64,000 nt of DNA, taken from assembly GCA_002340095.1 (NCBI GenBank), contig DDKS01000042.1:1-64000 (forward strand). Direction: 5' to 3'. The DNA comes from Betaproteobacteria bacterium UBA2592. GTDB taxonomy: Bacteria; Pseudomonadota; Gammaproteobacteria; Burkholderiales; Rhodocyclaceae. The translations under genes were made by a program, and so were the position numbers. The notes beneath the pieces are model-generated. The model was not told the origin of the DNA. It saw only the letters and a list, made by a program, of their open reading frames with translations, and ran no database searches. Shown here one piece after another: positions 1 through 7,755 of the stretch (within the stretch, counting starts at the first letter, position 1; every line of letters begins with the position of its first letter).

Positions 1-37
1 GTCATTCGTGCGATTGCCCTGGTTCCAGCGGCTTTTC

Positions 38-68
38 TTGTCCACGGCCAGGGCGGAAGGTCTATAAT
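38..68 (+). promoter_or_regulatory. putative sigma-70 promoter of trxB
   Basis: A perfect -10 hexamer TATAAT lies at 63-68, with TTGTCC at 38-43 as a weaker -35. The 19-nt spacer is long. The position, about 35 nt upstream of the trxB start, fits a short leader. Only the -10 is convincing. Confidence 0.4.
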
Positions 69-101
69 TTTCCACCCCGAATGCACAGGAAGAGAAAGCC
101 C

Positions 102-1061
102 ATGCCTCAATCCACCCGCCACAGCCCCCTCCTCATCCTCGGTTCCGGCCCCGCCGGCTACACCGCCGCTGTCTACGCGGCCCGGGCCAATCTCAAGCCG
201 GTGCTGATCACCGGCCTGGCCCAGGGCGGCCAGCTGATGACCACCACCGAAGTGGACAACTGGCCCGCCGACGCGGATGGCGTCCAGGGCCCTGAACTGA
301 TGGCCCGCTTCGAGAAGCACGCCCGCCGTTTCGACACTGAGATCATCTTCGACCACATCCACACGGTGCAACTGCAGCAGAAGCCCTTCACCCTGATCGG
401 CGATGCCGGCACCTACACCTGCGACGCCCTGATCATCGCCACCGGGGCCTCGGCCATGTACCTGGGCCTGCCTTCGGAAGAAAAGTTCATGGGCAAGGGC
501 GTCTCCGCCTGCGCCACCTGCGACGGCTTCTTCTACCGCAACAAGCCCGTGGCCGTGGTGGGCGGCGGCAACACCGCCGTGGAAGAGGCCCTGTACCTGG
601 CCAACATCGCCAGCCACGTGACCCTGATCCACCGCCGCGACAAGTTCAAGGCCGAAAAGATCATGGTGGACAAGCTCTACCAGAAAGTGCAGGAAGGCAA
701 GATCACCCTGCTGCTGGATTCCGTGCTGGACGAGGTCCTGGGCGACGACACCGGCGTCACCGGCCTCCGGGTGAGGCACGTGAAGAGCGGCGCCACCCAG
801 GAAGTGGCCGTGCCCGGGGTATTCATCGCCATCGGCCACAAACCCAACACCGACATCTTTGCCGGCCAGCTGGAGATGGAGAATGGCTACCTGGTGACCC
901 AGGGCGGCCGCCACGGCAACGCCACCCAGACCAGCATCCCCGGTGTTTTCGCTGCCGGCGACGTGCAGGACCAGATTTACAAGCAGGCCATCACCAGCGC
1001 CGCTTCCGGTTGCCAGGCCGCTCTCGACGCCGAGCGCTACCTGGACAACCTGGGTCGCTGA
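102..1061 (+). CDS. trxB: thioredoxin reductase (NADPH)
   Basis: Cytosolic flavoprotein that passes electrons from NADPH through FAD and a redox disulfide to thioredoxin. The 319-residue protein is of normal length for the family. The N-terminal FAD site GSGPAGY is at residues 14-20, the catalytic CATC at 137-140, the NADPH-binding GGGNTA follows at about 157, and the C-terminal AAGDVQD motif binds FAD. An upstream in-frame ATG at 81 exists. The ATG at 102 is preferred because AGGAAG sits about 10 nt before it and the conserved N terminus starts there. It lies 10 nt before the Smr-domain gene and is probably cotranscribed with it. Confidence 0.95.
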   Translation: MPQSTRHSPLLILGSGPAGYTAAVYAARANLKPVLITGLAQGGQLMTTTEVDNWPADADGVQGPELMARFEKHARRFDTEIIFDHIHTVQLQQKPFTLIGDAGTYTCDALIIATGASAMYLGLPSEEKFMGKGVSACATCDGFFYRNKPVAVVGGGNTAVEEALYLANIASHVTLIHRRDKFKAEKIMVDKLYQKVQEGKITLLLDSVLDEVLGDDTGVTGLRVRHVKSGATQEVAVPGVFIAIGHKPNTDIFAGQLEMENGYLVTQGGRHGNATQTSIPGVFAAGDVQDQIYKQAITSAASGCQAALDAERYLDNLGR

Positions 1062-1071
1062 GTCCCGGACC

Positions 1072-1719
1072 ATGGCGCGGCGACGCGCCCTGCACCCTGC
1101 CTTCGACGCCCTGGCCGACCTGGCAAAAAAGCCGGCCAGGGCGCCACAGCCCCCCAAAACTCCAAAGACAGCCCCGCTGACACCCGACGACCGGGCCCTG
1201 TTCCGGGCCGCCATGGAAGGGGTGCGCCCCCTGCCCCCCAGCGACCGGGCCCAGCTCGAGCCGCCCCGCCCCAGCCCTCTGCCCCGCCAGCGCCAGCTGG
1301 ACGAGGCCGCCGCCCTGGCCGAAGCCCTGATGGGCCCGCTGTCCTTCGAAGACCGGCTCGACATGGGCATCGAGGATGCCTTCCTGCGCCCCGGCCTGCC
1401 CCGACGCCTCCTCTCCGACCTGCGCAAGGGGCGCTGGGTGATCCAGGCCGAACTGGACCTGCACGGCCTGTACCGGGACGAAGCCCGGGAAGAACTGGCC
1501 CACTTCCTGGCCGCCTGTCTCCTCAAGGGCTACCGCTGCGTGCGCATCATCCACGGCAAGGGACTCTCCTCCCCGGGCGGCGAATCGGTGTTGAAGGCCC
1601 TGTCCCGCAACTGGCTGGCGCGCCGGGATGAAATCCTCGCCTTCTGCCAGGCCAAACCCCACGATGGCGGCGAAGGCGCCCTGCTGGCGCTGCTGAAGGC
1701 CCCCAAGCACAGGGGCTGA
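1072..1719 (+). CDS. Smr-domain protein (MutS2/SmrA-like)
   Basis: Small protein (215 aa) with a low-complexity, Pro/Ala/Arg-rich N terminus and a C-terminal Smr domain. The Smr signature is visible as LDLHG at residues 128-132 and HGKG at 161-164. Smr domains act as nucleases on branched DNA (MutS2) or on RNA of stalled ribosomes (SmrB). There is no MutS part here, so it is a stand-alone Smr protein. Which nucleic acid it acts on cannot be told from sequence. It starts 10 nt after trxB. The reading frame extends upstream inside trxB, but ATG 1072 is the sensible start because earlier codons overlap trxB heavily. Confidence 0.85.
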   Translation: MARRRALHPAFDALADLAKKPARAPQPPKTPKTAPLTPDDRALFRAAMEGVRPLPPSDRAQLEPPRPSPLPRQRQLDEAAALAEALMGPLSFEDRLDMGIEDAFLRPGLPRRLLSDLRKGRWVIQAELDLHGLYRDEAREELAHFLAACLLKGYRCVRIIHGKGLSSPGGESVLKALSRNWLARRDEILAFCQAKPHDGGEGALLALLKAPKHRG

Positions 1720-1742
1720 CCGGGGCACCCCGACCAGCCCCT
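1711..1742. terminator. GC-rich inverted repeat between convergent genes
   Basis: AGGGGCTG at 1711-1718 pairs with the complementary CAGCCCCT at 1735-1742, with inner CGGGG/CCCCG pairing. It overlaps the stop of the Smr gene and lies just beyond the end of glnB, the usual place for a bidirectional terminator. No T-run follows on either strand, so intrinsic termination is uncertain. Confidence 0.35.
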
Positions 1743-1762
1743 GCATCCTGCGATGCGGGGAA

Positions 1763-2101
1763 TCAAACGGCGGCTTCGCCGGTCTCTCCGGTACGGATGC
1801 GCACGACCTGTTCCACAGGCATGACGAAGATCTTGCCGTCGCCGATCTTGCCGGTGCCGGCAGCCTTGATGATGGCATCGATGGCAGATTCGACGATATT
1901 GTCGGCCACCACGATCTCCAGCTTGATCTTGGGCAGGAAATCCACCACGTATTCAGCGCCCCGGTACAGTTCGGTATGGCCCTTCTGGCGGCCGAAGCCC
2001 TTGACCTCAGTCACCGTCAGGCCGGTCACGCCGATTTCGGACAGGGCTTCCCGGACTTCGTCCAGCTTGAAGGGTTTGATGATGGCTTCGATCTTCTTCA
2101 T
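1763..2101 (-). CDS. glnB: nitrogen regulatory protein P-II
   Basis: Trimeric PII signalling protein that senses 2-oxoglutarate and ATP/ADP and controls GlnD/GlnE/NtrB targets. The 112-aa length is standard. The T-loop around residues 36-54 is intact, with Tyr51, the uridylylation site, in the RGAEY context. The C-terminal RIRTGE motif is present. The sequence is closer to GlnB than GlnK, and no amtB is adjacent. It begins 18 nt after the nadE stop, a pairing common in betaproteobacteria, and is probably transcribed with nadE. Confidence 0.93.
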   Translation of the reverse strand: MKKIEAIIKPFKLDEVREALSEIGVTGLTVTEVKGFGRQKGHTELYRGAEYVVDFLPKIKLEIVVADNIVESAIDAIIKAAGTGKIGDGKIFVMPVEQVVRIRTGETGEAAV

Positions 2102-2119
2102 GCTCGTCTCTCCTGAAAA

Positions 2120-3745
2120 TCAATATTCATCTGCATAGCGGTTGGTGATGGGATAACGCCAATCCTTGCCGAAACCCCGGGGAGTGATGCGCACCCCCAC
2201 CGGTGCCTGACGGCGCTTGTACTCGGCAATGCGCAGCAGGCGCACCACCTTCTGGACGGCCGCTTCGGGCAGGCCGGCGGCAATCAGCTCCCGGGGGCTG
2301 CGGTCCTCTTCCATGTAGCCCTGCACGATGGCATCGAGGATATCGTATTCGGGCAGCGAGTCCTGGTCCTTCTGGTCGGGTCGCAGTTCGGCCGAGGGGG
2401 GCCGTGCGATGATATTCCCGGGAATCGGCGGATTGTCGGGGCTCAAGCGGTTGCGGTAGCGGGCCAGTCGATACACCAGGGTCTTGTACACGTCCTTGAT
2501 GACCGCGAATCCACCGGCCATGTCGCCGTAAAGGGTGCAGTAGCCCACGGCCATTTCCGACTTGTTGCCGGTGGTGAGCACCAGGGCACCGGTCTTGTTG
2601 GACAGCGCCATCAGGATCACGCCCCGGGCCCGGGCCTGGATGTTTTCCTCCGTGGTATCCGCCGGCAGGCCCGCGAACCGGGGGGCCAGCATGGCTTCAA
2701 AGGCCTGCATGGCGGGCTGGATGCCGATTTCGTCGTAGCGGATGCCCAGGGTCTGGGCCATGGCACGGGAATCGTCCAGGCTCATCTGGGCCGTGTAGGG
2801 GGATGGCATCATCACCACCCGCACCTTGTCCGCCCCCAGCGCGTCCACGGCGACACAGACGGTGAGGGCCGAGTCGATGCCTCCGGAAAGGCCGATCAGC
2901 ACACCGGGGAAACGGTTCTTGCCCACGTAGTCGCGCACCCCCAGCACCAGCGCCTGATAGGCCTCTGCCTCCTCGGAGAGCATGGGGGCCACCAGGCCAG
3001 GCTGAATGTCGCCATCCTGGTAGTCCACCACCATGCAGCCTGTCTCGAACTGGGGCAGGCGGGCCATGATCCGGCCGGACTTGCTGAGGGCGAAGGAGCC
3101 GCCATCGAACACCAGTTCGTCCTGCCCCCCCACCAGATTGGTGTAGACGGCGGGAATGCCGTTCTCCGCCACCCGCAGGCCAAGCATTTCGGCCCGCTCG
3201 TGCTGCTTGCCCAGATGACAGGGGGAGGCATTCAGGACCAGCAGGAGTTCCGCTCCAGCCGTCCGGGCTTGGTACGCCGGCTCGGGATGCCAGACATCCT
3301 CGCAGATGAGAATGCCGCAGCGCACACCGTTTACCTCCTGCACCAGCGCTTGCGCACCAGGCGTGAAATAGCGGAATTCGTCAAAGACCTCGGTATTGGG
3401 CAAACGCTGCTTGCGGTAGGTGCCGAGCCGCCGCCCCCGGTGCAGCACCGTGGCGCTGTTGTGGCAGCGGCCCTGCACCACTTCCGGGTGCCCGAGGATC
3501 AGGGTGATGCCCGGCTCGAGGCGGGCCGCCAGCTGGTCCACGGCGCGATCGCAGGCGCGCAGGAAATCGGGCCGGAGCAGCAGATCTTCAGGCGGATAGC
3601 CGCACAGGGCCAGCTCCGGAGTCAGGACCACATCGGCCCCGGCCAGCCAGGCTTCCCGGGCAGCCGCCACAATCAGGCCAACATTGGCCTCGAGGTCGCC
3701 CAGAACCGGGTTGATCTGGGCCATGGCGATTTTGAGTGAGGACAT
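2120..3745 (-). CDS. nadE: glutamine-dependent NAD+ synthetase
   Basis: Last step of NAD biosynthesis: amidates deamido-NAD using ammonia released from glutamine. The 541-aa protein has two domains. The N-terminal nitrilase-type glutaminase (about 1-260) carries the Glu/Lys/Cys triad, with the Cys in the LICEDVW context. The C-terminal synthetase carries the PP-loop GLSGGIDSA. The frame extends 20 codons upstream, but ATG 3745 starts the conserved MSSLKIAMAQ N terminus. It is followed by glnB, and preceded by a terminator that separates it from ppa. Confidence 0.95.
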   Translation of the reverse strand: MSSLKIAMAQINPVLGDLEANVGLIVAAAREAWLAGADVVLTPELALCGYPPEDLLLRPDFLRACDRAVDQLAARLEPGITLILGHPEVVQGRCHNSATVLHRGRRLGTYRKQRLPNTEVFDEFRYFTPGAQALVQEVNGVRCGILICEDVWHPEPAYQARTAGAELLLVLNASPCHLGKQHERAEMLGLRVAENGIPAVYTNLVGGQDELVFDGGSFALSKSGRIMARLPQFETGCMVVDYQDGDIQPGLVAPMLSEEAEAYQALVLGVRDYVGKNRFPGVLIGLSGGIDSALTVCVAVDALGADKVRVVMMPSPYTAQMSLDDSRAMAQTLGIRYDEIGIQPAMQAFEAMLAPRFAGLPADTTEENIQARARGVILMALSNKTGALVLTTGNKSEMAVGYCTLYGDMAGGFAVIKDVYKTLVYRLARYRNRLSPDNPPIPGNIIARPPSAELRPDQKDQDSLPEYDILDAIVQGYMEEDRSPRELIAAGLPEAAVQKVVRLLRIAEYKRRQAPVGVRITPRGFGKDWRYPITNRYADEY

Positions 3746-3760
3746 GGAACGCCACTCTAC

Positions 3761-3787
3761 AAAACAACGCCCGCCAGAGGGGCGGGC
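3761..3787 (-). terminator. intrinsic terminator after ppa
   Basis: On the minus strand GCCCGCC pairs with GGCGGGC around a CCTCT loop, followed by TTGTTTT. It lies 30 nt after the ppa stop and before the nadE start. Confidence 0.75.
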
Positions 3788-3816
3788 ATCGTGGTGATTG
3801 CGCAAACAGCAGCCGC

Positions 3817-4365
3817 TCAGAACTTGGGCTTTTCCTTACTGCTTTCGAAACGCTTCACGGAGTCCAGGATTTCCTGCTTGGCGGCATCCAGGCCCTTCCA
3901 GCCCTTGACCTTGACCCACTTGCCCTTTTCCAGATCCTTGTAGTGCTCGAAGAAATGGGCGATCTGCTGCAGCAGCAGGGGCGGCAGGTCGTCGGTGCTC
4001 TGCACCTTGTCGTAGATCGGGGTCAGCTTGGAAACAGGCACGGCGATCAGCTTGGCATCGATGCCGGACTCGTCTTCCATCTCCAGCATCCCCAGGGGAC
4101 GGCAGCGCACCACCACGCCAGGCTGCAGGGGGTAGGGAGCGACGACCAGCACGTCCACCGGATCACCGTCTTCGGACAGGGTGTGGGGAATGAAGCCGTA
4201 GTCGCAGGGATAGTGCATGGGGGTGGCCATGAAACGATCCACCAGCACGCAGCCGGAATCCTTGTCCAGCTCGTACTTGATGCCGGGTGTGTTGGCGGGG
4301 ATCTCGATGACGACATTGAAATCGTTGGGAATGTCCTTGCCGATGGACAGTGCTTCGATGTTCAT
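3817..4365 (-). CDS. ppa: inorganic pyrophosphatase (family I)
   Basis: Cytosolic hydrolase splitting pyrophosphate to phosphate, which pulls biosynthetic reactions forward. It has 182 aa with the family I signature DGDPVDV that binds the catalytic metals, preceded by the MHYPCDYGFIP core. The frame runs a further 46 codons upstream, but that part is unlike the family, so ATG 4365 (MNIEALSIG) is taken as the start. It is monocistronic by appearance, with a strong terminator immediately downstream. Confidence 0.95.
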   Translation of the reverse strand: MNIEALSIGKDIPNDFNVVIEIPANTPGIKYELDKDSGCVLVDRFMATPMHYPCDYGFIPHTLSEDGDPVDVLVVAPYPLQPGVVVRCRPLGMLEMEDESGIDAKLIAVPVSKLTPIYDKVQSTDDLPPLLLQQIAHFFEHYKDLEKGKWVKVKGWKGLDAAKQEILDSVKRFESSKEKPKF

Positions 4366-4444
4366 GCTTGGGATGCTCCACGGGTGAAAGGCCCAATTAT
4401 AACTGGGCAGCCAGCCGTCAAAAATGAAGGATTGCAGATTTTCT

Positions 4445-4621
4445 TCACTTCTCCCCGGATCCCGAAACCGGGACAGACGGCCGCATCCCCAGACAGGGAT
4501 CATTGCGCATAGCCGCAGGCAGTACCCATAGATAGTCGTAGTGGGCCGCCAGAACCTCGCCTGCTTCCAGTTCCAGTATCACGCCGGACTCGCGCAGTCC
4601 ATTACTGAGAAGCCGGCTCAC
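4445..4621 (-). CDS. possible small protein overlapping exbD 3' end
   Basis: Unrecognised 58-codon frame from a GTG inside the last codons of exbD to a TGA at 4445. The start overlaps exbD by about 20 nt, as in translationally coupled genes. The middle reads like a real protein (ELEAGEVLAAHYDYLWVLPA), with a mix of charged and hydrophobic residues rather than the Arg/Pro/Gly-rich bias of shadow frames here. No clear ribosome site is seen, and it may be a gene remnant. Function unknown. Confidence 0.28.
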   Translation of the reverse strand: MSRLLSNGLRESGVILELEAGEVLAAHYDYLWVLPAAMRNDPCLGMRPSVPVSGSGEK

Positions 4622-5036
4622 CCGGCTGGGTCACGAACCCCAGCCTGGTGACACCGGCCCGCTTCGCGGCAGCCATGATCTCGGCGACCCGCTGGTAACG
4701 GGTATCCCTGTCAGCAGAAAGCTGCACTTCCAGTTGCGGGTCGGCACTTACCGCGCCTTGCAGGCGGGCTTCCAGAGCCTGGAGAGTGGTATCGGAAAAA
4801 GGGGTTTCATTCCAATACAAAACCCCCTGGGCATCGATGGCCAGCCGGATGGTCTCGGGTTTGGCGTCCGCCGCCTGGGCCGAAGCCTGGGGCAGATCCA
4901 CCTTCACCGCCTGGGTCATCAGCGGAGCGGTCACAAGAAAGATGATCAGGAGTACCAACATCACGTCCACCAGGGGGGTGGTGTTGATTTCCACCATCGG
5001 GCTGGAAGCCCCGGAATTAAAGCTGCCGAATGCCAT
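4602..5036 (-). CDS. exbD: biopolymer transport protein ExbD
   Basis: Subunit of the ExbB-ExbD proton-driven motor that energises TonB at the inner membrane. It has 144 aa: a short cytoplasmic N terminus, one transmembrane helix (about residues 22-41) carrying the essential Asp near residue 24 (PLVDVM), and a periplasmic domain. The frame extends 11 codons upstream into exbB. ATG 5036 is chosen because it lies one base after the exbB stop and gives the conserved N terminus. Third gene of tonB-exbB-exbD. Confidence 0.92.
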   Translation of the reverse strand: MAFGSFNSGASSPMVEINTTPLVDVMLVLLIIFLVTAPLMTQAVKVDLPQASAQAADAKPETIRLAIDAQGVLYWNETPFSDTTLQALEARLQGAVSADPQLEVQLSADRDTRYQRVAEIMAAAKRAGVTRLGFVTQPGEPASQ

Positions 5037-5037
5037 G

Positions 5038-5808
5038 TCAAGCTGCTCCGTTGGCGGCCACCGCCACACTCACCGGGCGCAGCTTGCTGCTACCCTGGGA
5101 GGTCGGCAGAGGATGGCCGATAGTGAAGTAGGCATGCAGATCATGGGCGAAGGCTTCCATGTCGGCCGTAATCAGGCGTAGGGAACGGGTGAAGGCGTTG
5201 TAGGCCAGCACGGCCGGAATCGCCACGAACAGACCCGCCGCCGTCATGATCAGCGCCTCGCCCACGGGACCGGCCACCTTGTCGAGACTGGCCTGGCCAG
5301 TCGCCCCGATGCGGGCCAGGGCGTGATAAATCCCCCAGACCGTGCCGAACAGTCCCACGAAAGGCGCCGTGGACCCCACAGAAGCCAGCAGGGTCAGACC
5401 GCCTTCCAGGCGTGAGGTCGTGCGGGCAATGCTGTTACGCAGGGCCCGGGTCACCAGTTCGCTGGCTGGCAGATGGGCGTCCAGATGCCCCCCTTCCCGC
5501 TGATGGGATTCCAGATGACGGATCGCTCCCTGGCCTTGAGCCGCCATGTCATGGAAAGGCTTCAGGCTGGCCAGCTTGTCCAGGCCACTGGAGACACTGC
5601 TGGAATCCCAGAAGGACTCCAGCGCCCCAGGGGTCTTCTGACGCAACTGCCAGACCGACCAGGCCTTGCCCAGAATGATCGCCCAACTGGCGACGGACAT
5701 GAGCAGCAGCACAATGGCCACGGCATGGGAGACCGCGTCGCCCTGGGCCCAGACAGAAGCAATGTCGAAACCGCTGACAGCGGCAGGATTAGGGAGGGAG
5801 GGATTCAT
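5038..5808 (-). CDS. exbB: biopolymer transport protein ExbB (MotA/TolQ/ExbB family)
   Basis: Inner membrane scaffold of the TonB motor. The 256-aa protein has one transmembrane helix near residues 28-48 and two more in the C-terminal half. The family core GLFGTVWGIYHA and the third helix (TAAGLFVAIPAVLAYN) are clear. It starts 3 nt after tonB and ends one base before exbD, so the three genes form a tight operon downstream of a Fur-like site. Confidence 0.92.
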   Translation of the reverse strand: MNPSLPNPAAVSGFDIASVWAQGDAVSHAVAIVLLLMSVASWAIILGKAWSVWQLRQKTPGALESFWDSSSVSSGLDKLASLKPFHDMAAQGQGAIRHLESHQREGGHLDAHLPASELVTRALRNSIARTTSRLEGGLTLLASVGSTAPFVGLFGTVWGIYHALARIGATGQASLDKVAGPVGEALIMTAAGLFVAIPAVLAYNAFTRSLRLITADMEAFAHDLHAYFTIGHPLPTSQGSSKLRPVSVAVAANGAA

Positions 5809-5811
5809 GGA

Positions 5812-6507
5812 TCAGGACTCCAGTCGGAAGGTGATAGGTATCAGGACCCAGGCGGCTACCGCTTCACTGCCCCGCCGGGCCGGCACAAAACGCCACTTGC
5901 GCACGGCGGCCAACGCCGCCTCATCCAGGCGTGCACTGCCGGAGCTCTGGCGCAGCTCCACGCTCTCGGGACGGCCACTCGGCAACACATAGGCCCGCAA
6001 AATGACCTTGCCCTCCTCGCCCATGCGCCGCGACAGGGGCGGATAAACGGGGGCCGGGTTCTGCAGGTAATCCGCATCAAAACGCGCTTCCACCAGGGCA
6101 CCGCCACTGGCCGGAGCGGCAGCGGCAGAGCTTGCTACCGGCGCTGCCGCAGACACGGGTTCGGCCGGCGCAGCCACCACGGGCTCGGCAACCGGCTGCT
6201 GGGACAAGGGAAGGGGCATCGCCACGGGCTTGGGTTTGGCAACCGGTTTCGGCGGAGTGGGCACAAGGGACTGCGGTTCCGGTGGCGCAGGACGCGGGGG
6301 CGCCTGCACCGGCGGGGCCGGATCCAGCAAGACGACCTGAATCGGCGCGGGGGGCTGCACCTGCTCCACCTCGCCCCAAGGTATCAAGATTGCCACCAGC
6401 AGCCCGTGCAACAACAGCGCCAAGGCCAACCAAAGCAGGTCTTTCTTGCACCAACGCCGGGCCAGATCGGGTGTTACGCTTGACAAGGGAAGCGACGGAG
6501 CAAGCAT
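5812..6507 (-). CDS. tonB: energy transducer TonB
   Basis: Periplasm-spanning protein that transmits the ExbBD motor force to outer membrane receptors for siderophores and heme. The 231 aa show a short cytoplasmic head, a transmembrane helix at about 24-43, a Pro/Ala/Val-rich rod at about 48-140 and a C-terminal TonB domain ending in RKWRFVPA and ITFRLES. It is first in the tonB-exbB-exbD operon, with a Fur-like palindrome beginning 11 nt upstream of the start codon, so iron repression is likely. Confidence 0.92.
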   Translation of the reverse strand: MLAPSLPLSSVTPDLARRWCKKDLLWLALALLLHGLLVAILIPWGEVEQVQPPAPIQVVLLDPAPPVQAPPRPAPPEPQSLVPTPPKPVAKPKPVAMPLPLSQQPVAEPVVAAPAEPVSAAAPVASSAAAAPASGGALVEARFDADYLQNPAPVYPPLSRRMGEEGKVILRAYVLPSGRPESVELRQSSGSARLDEAALAAVRKWRFVPARRGSEAVAAWVLIPITFRLES

Positions 6508-6517
6508 GAGAAATTTG

Positions 6518-6544
6518 TTAATAACAAGAATTGTTCTTATTATC
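6518..6544 (-). promoter_or_regulatory. Fur-like operator of tonB operon
   Basis: AT-rich imperfect palindrome in an otherwise GC-rich region. Read on the minus strand it begins GATAATAAGAACAATTCTT, matching 13 of 19 positions of the Fur consensus GATAATGATAATCATTATC. It lies directly upstream of tonB. Confidence 0.65.
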
Positions 6545-6592
6545 TACAAATGGAAACATGTCGTCAATGGGTTTATGAAGATGCAACAAGCC

Positions 6593-7537
6593 TCATTGCA
6601 ATGGAACCGAGCAGTCGCAGCGGTTGATTTCCACCGTCACATGGTCGATTCCAGGCAGAGCGAGCAACTGAGTCTTGTAGGACTCGGTGGATTCCGGCGC
6701 ATGACTGAGGATGGAAACAATGCAGCCCCGGGAACTTGGCCCCAGGCGCCAGATGTGCAGGTCAACCACCCGGTGGTCGGGCCGGGATTCAATGGCGGCA
6801 ACAATGGCCTCCCGGGTGTCAGAGTGATCCTCCGCATCCAGCAGGGTCCGCCCCGCAGCCTGCAACAGCCCCCTGGCCCAATACAGGATCACCCCTGCCC
6901 CTACCAGGCCCATCAAGGGATCGAGTGCGAACCATCCCAGATACCGCCCACCTACCAGGGCGATGATGGCGAGAACGGAGGTGACCAGATCCGCCAGCAC
7001 ATGCATGAAGGCGCCCTGGAGATTGTGATCCTGATGTTCATGCGCATGGGAGTGTTCATGCCCATGATGATCGTGGTGAGGATCATCCCGCAGCAACCAG
7101 GCGGAAATCAGGTTCACCACCAGCCCCAGCACCGCCACCAACAGCGCCTCGCCGTAAGCCACGGGGAGTGGTTGCCAGAGGCGCTGCAGTGACTCCCAGG
7201 CCATCAGCACGGCCACCAGAGCCAGAAAGACAGCGCTGGTATACCCCCCCAGGGCTCCCACCTTACCGGTGCCGAAGGTGAACCGGGAGTTGCCGGACTG
7301 GCGCCGGGCATAGCGGTAAGCAAATACCGCTATGCCCAGAGCCGCCACATGGGACCCCATGTGCCAGCCATCGGCCAGCAGCGCCATGGAACCGGTGAGG
7401 TAGCCGAACACCAGTTCCAGCACCATGGTCACCAGGGTCAGCCCCACCACCCACTCGGTACGGCTCTGGCGCCGGGCATCCCGGTCGTCGAGAAAATGAT
7501 GGGAGTGCTGCCAGCGACTCAGGTCATGGCTTGGCAT
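6593..7537 (-). CDS. dmeF: cation diffusion facilitator exporter, DmeF type
   Basis: Inner membrane proton-coupled exporter of divalent metals. The DmeF branch is linked to cobalt/nickel and iron. The 314 aa have six transmembrane helices, metal-site Asp/His pairs in ALLADGWHMGSH (helix II) and HVLADLVTS (helix V), a His-rich cytoplasmic loop at about 155-175, and a C-terminal cytoplasmic domain. Start: ATG 7537 has AGGA six bases before it. An ATG at 7543 overlapping the feoC stop (ATGA) is an alternative but its AGGA is too close. It is the last gene of the feo operon, which suggests removal of excess Fe(II) or metals carried in by FeoB. Confidence 0.75.
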   Translation of the reverse strand: MPSHDLSRWQHSHHFLDDRDARRQSRTEWVVGLTLVTMVLELVFGYLTGSMALLADGWHMGSHVAALGIAVFAYRYARRQSGNSRFTFGTGKVGALGGYTSAVFLALVAVLMAWESLQRLWQPLPVAYGEALLVAVLGLVVNLISAWLLRDDPHHDHHGHEHSHAHEHQDHNLQGAFMHVLADLVTSVLAIIALVGGRYLGWFALDPLMGLVGAGVILYWARGLLQAAGRTLLDAEDHSDTREAIVAAIESRPDHRVVDLHIWRLGPSSRGCIVSILSHAPESTESYKTQLLALPGIDHVTVEINRCDCSVPLQ

Positions 7538-7539
7538 GG

Positions 7540-7755
7540 TCATTCCTGCCACTGATAAAAAATCACCTGGCTATTGTTGCACTGATGGCAGGACTTGCCA
7601 CAAGCCGCTCCGCTAACACGAACCTTGCCCTTCCTCTGCCAGTAGCCGAGTACATCCTGGATCAAGGCTGGATCGCTATCGAAACGGGCAGCCAGGTCAA
7701 TCAAGCTGGCCTGGCCCCGCTGCCGCAGGTAGGTACGCAGATCGCTCGGTGTCAC
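7540..7755 (-). CDS. feoC: FeoC-like Fe-S transcriptional/accessory protein
   Basis: Small winged-helix protein (71 aa) that stabilises FeoB in enterobacteria and carries a C-terminal cysteine cluster. Here the N-terminal DLRTYLRQRGQ helix-turn-helix is followed by CGKSCHQC near the C terminus. Start is GTG 7755, whose last two bases are shared with the feoB stop (GTGA), giving translational coupling. A longer frame reaches back into feoB but has no family similarity there. Confidence 0.8.
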   Translation of the reverse strand: MTPSDLRTYLRQRGQASLIDLAARFDSDPALIQDVLGYWQRKGKVRVSGAACGKSCHQCNNSQVIFYQWQE

